Source: Actibacterium naphthalenivorans
GTDB lineage: Bacteria; Pseudomonadota; Alphaproteobacteria; Rhodobacterales; Rhodobacteraceae
Reading direction: 5' to 3'
Length of the DNA: 64,000 nt
NCBI RefSeq assembly: GCF_014196965.1
Contig: NZ_JACIEQ010000001.1
Span: forward strand, 806,001-870,000
Part shown: positions 61,417 through 64,000 of the stretch, piece by piece
Numbering within the stretch: the stretch's first letter is position 1
Layout of the letters: every line of letters starts with the position of its first letter
Translations under genes and position numbers: made by a program
Notes under the pieces: generated by a model
Told to the model about the DNA's origin: nothing
Seen by the model: the letters and a program-made list of their open reading frames with translations, nothing else
Databases searched by the model: none

Positions 61417-62400
61417 ATGCGAAGACTGATCGGGCTTGTCGTGCTGGCCGCCGCGCTGTGGGGCGGTTACTGGTTCGTGGCCGCGCGCGGGCTGGAGGCC
61501 GGGCTGCGCGCCTGGCTGAACGGCACGGGCGGCACTGGCTGGCAGGTCAGCTATGACAAGCTGGCGGTGCGCGGTTTTCCCAACCGTCTGGACACCACGC
61601 TCGACAACGTGCTGGTCGAGGGTGACGGGTTCTTCTGGCAGGCGCCGTTCCTGCAGGTCATGGCGCTGAGCTATCGGCCCAACCATGTGATCGTCGTCTG
61701 GCCGCATGAACAGCGCCTGAACACGCTGCTGGGCGATTACGCGATCGCCAGCGCCGATATGCGCGGCAGCGCGGTGTTCCGGCCCAGCACGTCCCTGGCG
61801 CTGGATCACTCCGGCTTCGTCGTCAAGGCGCTGACCGCGCGCAGCGGCAACGCCGACGTTCTGACCGCGCAAAACGCCCGTTTTGCCACACGCCTTGCCC
61901 CCGACCGGGTTGATGCGCATCGGATCGGGGCGGAGGTGACGGGGCTCGTCCCCTCGGCCGCGCTTTTGGCCCGGCTTTCGCCGGACGGGCGCCTGCCCGC
62001 GCTGATCGAACGGCTGAAGATCGACGCCACCCTGAGCTTTGACCGCCCGCTGGATCGGTTCGCGCTGGAACAGCCGCTGACGATTACCGAAATCGGGCTG
62101 GAGCAGGCCCTTCTGGAATGGGGCGATATCGGGCTGGATGCGTCAGGCGAACTGAGCGTGGGCCAGGGCGGTCTGCTGGATGGCACGCTGCGGCTGGGCG
62201 TGACCAACTGGCGCCGGGTTCTGGCGCTGAGCGTGGAAAGCGGCGCGCTTGACCCCGACACCGCCGCCCAACTGGCCCGCGGGCTGCAGGCGCTGGCCCG
62301 TGGCGGCGATGACCTCGACCTGCCGCTGAGCGTTCGTGAAGGGCACGTCAGCATGGGGCCGATCCCGCTCGGCACCCTGCCGCCGCTGCGCCTCGACTAG
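61417..62400 (+). CDS. DUF2125 family protein
   Basis: A 327-residue protein with an N-terminal membrane anchor (about 3-20, LIGLVVLAAALWGGYWFVAARG). A large periplasmic domain of alternating strands follows (LAVRGFPNRLDTTLDNVLVEGDG, VVWPHEQRLNTLLGD). Unknown function; restricted to alphaproteobacteria. GGGGCG lies before the start. It is the last ordinary core gene before the atypical region to its right. Confidence 0.87.
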   Translation: MRRLIGLVVLAAALWGGYWFVAARGLEAGLRAWLNGTGGTGWQVSYDKLAVRGFPNRLDTTLDNVLVEGDGFFWQAPFLQVMALSYRPNHVIVVWPHEQRLNTLLGDYAIASADMRGSAVFRPSTSLALDHSGFVVKALTARSGNADVLTAQNARFATRLAPDRVDAHRIGAEVTGLVPSAALLARLSPDGRLPALIERLKIDATLSFDRPLDRFALEQPLTITEIGLEQALLEWGDIGLDASGELSVGQGGLLDGTLRLGVTNWRRVLALSVESGALDPDTAAQLARGLQALARGGDDLDLPLSVREGHVSMGPIPLGTLPPLRLD

Positions 62401-62741
62401 CGGCTCAGAGGCACGGGCCTCAGCGGCATGAAGGTGCGGTGACGCGCCAGATGCTGGAGGATCGGGTTTTGCGTGGCATTGATCCCATGACCGGCAGCAG
62501 AACAGACGGCATAACAGGACGCCGCCATCGTCGCCCACCCGTAGCCAGCCGAATAACTTCCGAAGCAAGTTTTGTCGCTGCCGATAGCGTTATTCGCCGC
62601 AGTCGGGAGTCCCGATTGGCAGGGTGGCAGGGTCTGGCATGGGCTCCCCGCCTGTCTCCGCCTTCTGGCTCCATCCCTTCGACTGACAATCCCCTAATCC
62701 GGTTCGGCCTCCTGCGCGCAACCCCGCGCCAGCCCGGGCCG
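62401..62741. other. Region without a supported gene; contains an inverted repeat
   Basis: 341 bp with no open frame that shows family features. It contains an exact inverted repeat CGAATAAC (62550-62557) / GTTATTCG (62589-62596) separated by 31 bp, which may be a relic terminal repeat or a regulatory site. Codon-like signal is lost here. Confidence 0.5.
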
Positions 62742-62840
62742 ATGACCCTGAACCGCGCCCAGTTCGAGGCGCTGTTCGCCGGGCTGGACTGGCGGCGGGT
62801 GCGGTCCCTGGAGGCGCTCCGCCCGGCTGTGGCAAAATGA
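62742..62840 (+). pseudogene. IS66-family TnpB remnant (C-terminal end)
   Basis: A 32-residue frame MTLNRAQFEALFAGLDWRRV... ending before tnpC-like sequence. It matches the C-terminal tail of the IS66 accessory protein (Orf2/TnpB: a Leu/Gln/Phe-rich helix followed by LDWRR). The N-terminal two-thirds of tnpB are absent. Confidence 0.6.
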
Positions 62841-62855
62841 CTCAGGGGCGGGAAA

Positions 62856-62975
62856 GCCTGCCTGCCGACCGAGGGCGCCATCGCGCATGTGCTCGTCACC
62901 AAGTTCGCCGACCATCAGAAGTTCGCCGACCATCAGTCCCGCTGTCGGCATATCTGCGGGCAGAGCCGCAGGTAG
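62856..62975 (+). pseudogene. IS66-family transposase (TnpC) remnant
   Basis: In one frame the sequence reads ACLPTEGAIAHVLVTKFADHQ, a well-conserved segment of the IS66 transposase N-terminal half (normally followed by PLYRQ-type sequence). It is followed at once by a second copy KFADHQ from an exact 18-bp duplication, then by unrelated codons and a stop at 62973-62975. No DDE domain remains, so it is inactive. Confidence 0.7.
62901..62936 (+). repeat. Exact 18-bp tandem duplication in the transposase remnant
   Basis: AAGTTCGCCGACCATCAG at 62901-62918 is repeated without change at 62919-62936. It keeps the frame but duplicates KFADHQ. Confidence 0.95.
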
Positions 62976-63246
62976 GCGAACGGGTCAGTGCGATCCAGAG
63001 ACGGCCTTCCGTCGAACAAAGCCGGCCGAACTGGGCATCAAGGCTGGCCAGCGCCTCATTGCCGACCTGACGGATCGTGCAAAGCGGGTGCTTGGCCGGG
63101 ACGCGCTCTTCCAGATCGAATTAGCTGAACAGCGAACCGCTCGTCTCATCCGCCCCACACATCCCAACCCCGTCTTCACCGTCAATAGGCTGAATTGCGT
63201 TCCCAGATCGCTGCCGAGTAAGGATTTTTCAGCCTCCTGCCAACCG
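62976..63246. other. Region without a supported gene, lower GC
   Basis: 271 bp with visibly lower GC than the core and no recognised product in any frame. A frame on the plus strand (RTKPAELGIKAGQRLIADLTD) stays open but matches nothing I recognise, and it continues antisense to the GntR gene. Probably debris next to the IS66 remnant. Confidence 0.5.
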
Positions 63247-63996
63247 TTAGATATTTCCGACATTCAAAGACAACATATCCAATCTCAGAAGATATTTCGC
63301 CAGAAAGACCGGCTTACCGTTCCGCCTCAGCACTGTGGTCAGTGTGACCAGAGGCACGTCGCGATCAATATCTTTGAAACCTGCGCGAGATCGGCCGCCT
63401 GATGTGGCTTTCGACAAGCGCCAAAGGGTCGCGACACATTTTGAGCGGAACTTCGGCCCGAGGTCGTGGAGCAAAGTGGCGGGCGGTGCGCCGGCGTCAA
63501 TCGGACGCGCGCCTTTCAATACCTCCGTCGTGACAACCTCCAGTGCCGACGCAATCGGTTCGTCACCCTGCAAAAATAGGGTCTCGCGCGCTATCACCTC
63601 ATTGCAGTCTGGTGGGGTTTCCAACAGGTTGCGACTCCAGCTTGTTGGCGCGAGTGGCCCGTGACGCACGACGCGCAGGCTCATTTCTCCGGACACCGAA
63701 AGCATTTGTTCAAGCGGTGCGTTGAAGGCCGGCGGATTGCTTCCCGGCTGCGCAAGTTGACGTCGCCGCGGATCGACGGCGCGTTCGATCACCCCATCTT
63801 CCTCAAGCAACCGCAGCGCCTCGCGCAGGACCGTTCGGCTCACTCCGAGATCTTGTGAAAGCTGAAGTTCGGGCGGAATGAGCGCACCTGGCACGGCATC
63901 CTTGCGCAATACATCGACGAGTTGATCATAGACCTGAACCGATAACGCGCGGCGATCCTTGACGCGCTGAAACTGCAACTGCTGATCCTCGGGCAT
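63247..63996 (-). CDS. GntR-family regulator with UTRA-like effector domain
   Basis: A 249-residue regulator. An N-terminal winged HTH (about 15-80; ALIPPELQLSQDLGVSRTVLREALRLLEEDG) is followed by a UTRA-type C-terminal domain (about 100-245) with an ending of strands (VPLVTLTTVLRRNGKPVFLAKY). It likely senses a small metabolite and controls genes beyond the right edge. Four bases from the window end, an upstream start cannot be excluded. Base composition is lower in GC than the core genes. Confidence 0.82.
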   Translation of the reverse strand: MPEDQQLQFQRVKDRRALSVQVYDQLVDVLRKDAVPGALIPPELQLSQDLGVSRTVLREALRLLEEDGVIERAVDPRRRQLAQPGSNPPAFNAPLEQMLSVSGEMSLRVVRHGPLAPTSWSRNLLETPPDCNEVIARETLFLQGDEPIASALEVVTTEVLKGARPIDAGAPPATLLHDLGPKFRSKCVATLWRLSKATSGGRSRAGFKDIDRDVPLVTLTTVLRRNGKPVFLAKYLLRLDMLSLNVGNI

Positions 63997-64000
63997 GCTC

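Noticed and set aside
62439-62840. A 133-codon open frame on the plus strand
   Set aside because: Only its last 32 codons resemble a known protein (IS66 TnpB tail). The upstream part has no family features or ribosome binding site and looks like decayed sequence.

Overview
The window looks like chromosomal DNA from a member of the Rhodobacterales (Paracoccaceae/Roseobacter type, Alphaproteobacteria). The evidence is very high GC, a fused ATP sulfurylase/APS kinase, small families typical of that order (DUF1150, DUF2125, DUF3572, UbiK, H-type lectin), F1 subunits in the order atpHAGDC without F0 genes, and a family II pyrophosphatase. The genus cannot be assigned from sequence reading alone. 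No tRNA, rRNA, CRISPR array or prophage was seen.

Positions 1-9.9 kb are mainly regulation and transport. They hold a molybdate operon (modE-modA-modB-modC, running off the left edge) with a near-perfect ModE box, and an H-NOX-like protein with its HNOBA-GGDEF partner. Next come an MttB-family methyltransferase without pyrrolysine, two small hydrolase/unknown genes, a PleD-type response regulator, and an ECF sigma factor operon with a small membrane protein and a periplasmic metal-resistance-type protein. Positions 10-21 kb carry an EF-hand protein, DUF983, NUDIX, two transporters, a fatty acid desaturase divergent from an XRE regulator, an aldo/keto reductase, a lipoprotein-like gene divergent from an RTX protein, and two SDR oxidoreductases.

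Positions 21-48 kb are housekeeping: metG; lgt-midA-pgeF (overlapping stop and start codons); trxB divergent from an Lrp regulator; sat/cysC; a heat-shock operon (hsp20-DUF1150-phzF) with a sigma-32-like promoter; purE-purK; groESL with a CIRCE operator; ppaC; ribF; ycgN-ltaE; and prs. Positions 48-62.4 kb hold the F1-ATP synthase operon with a strong terminator, a methyltransferase/gloB divergent pair, clpA, and a MotA/MotB-like stator pair with a long coiled coil. A ChaC-type cyclotransferase and a DUF2125 protein follow.

From 62.4 kb to the right edge the character changes. There is an 846-bp stretch with no intact gene, two decayed pieces of an IS66-type element with an exact 18-bp tandem duplication, lower GC, and a GntR/UTRA regulator. 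This is probably the edge of an accessory region continuing outside the window.

The most interesting items are an H-NOX protein lacking both the heme ligand histidine and the YxSxR motif yet still paired with a diguanylate cyclase, the non-flagellar stator pair, and an RTX protein whose N-terminal half is built from three gapless 36-residue repeats. No complete, clearly undescribed multi-gene system was identified with confidence.
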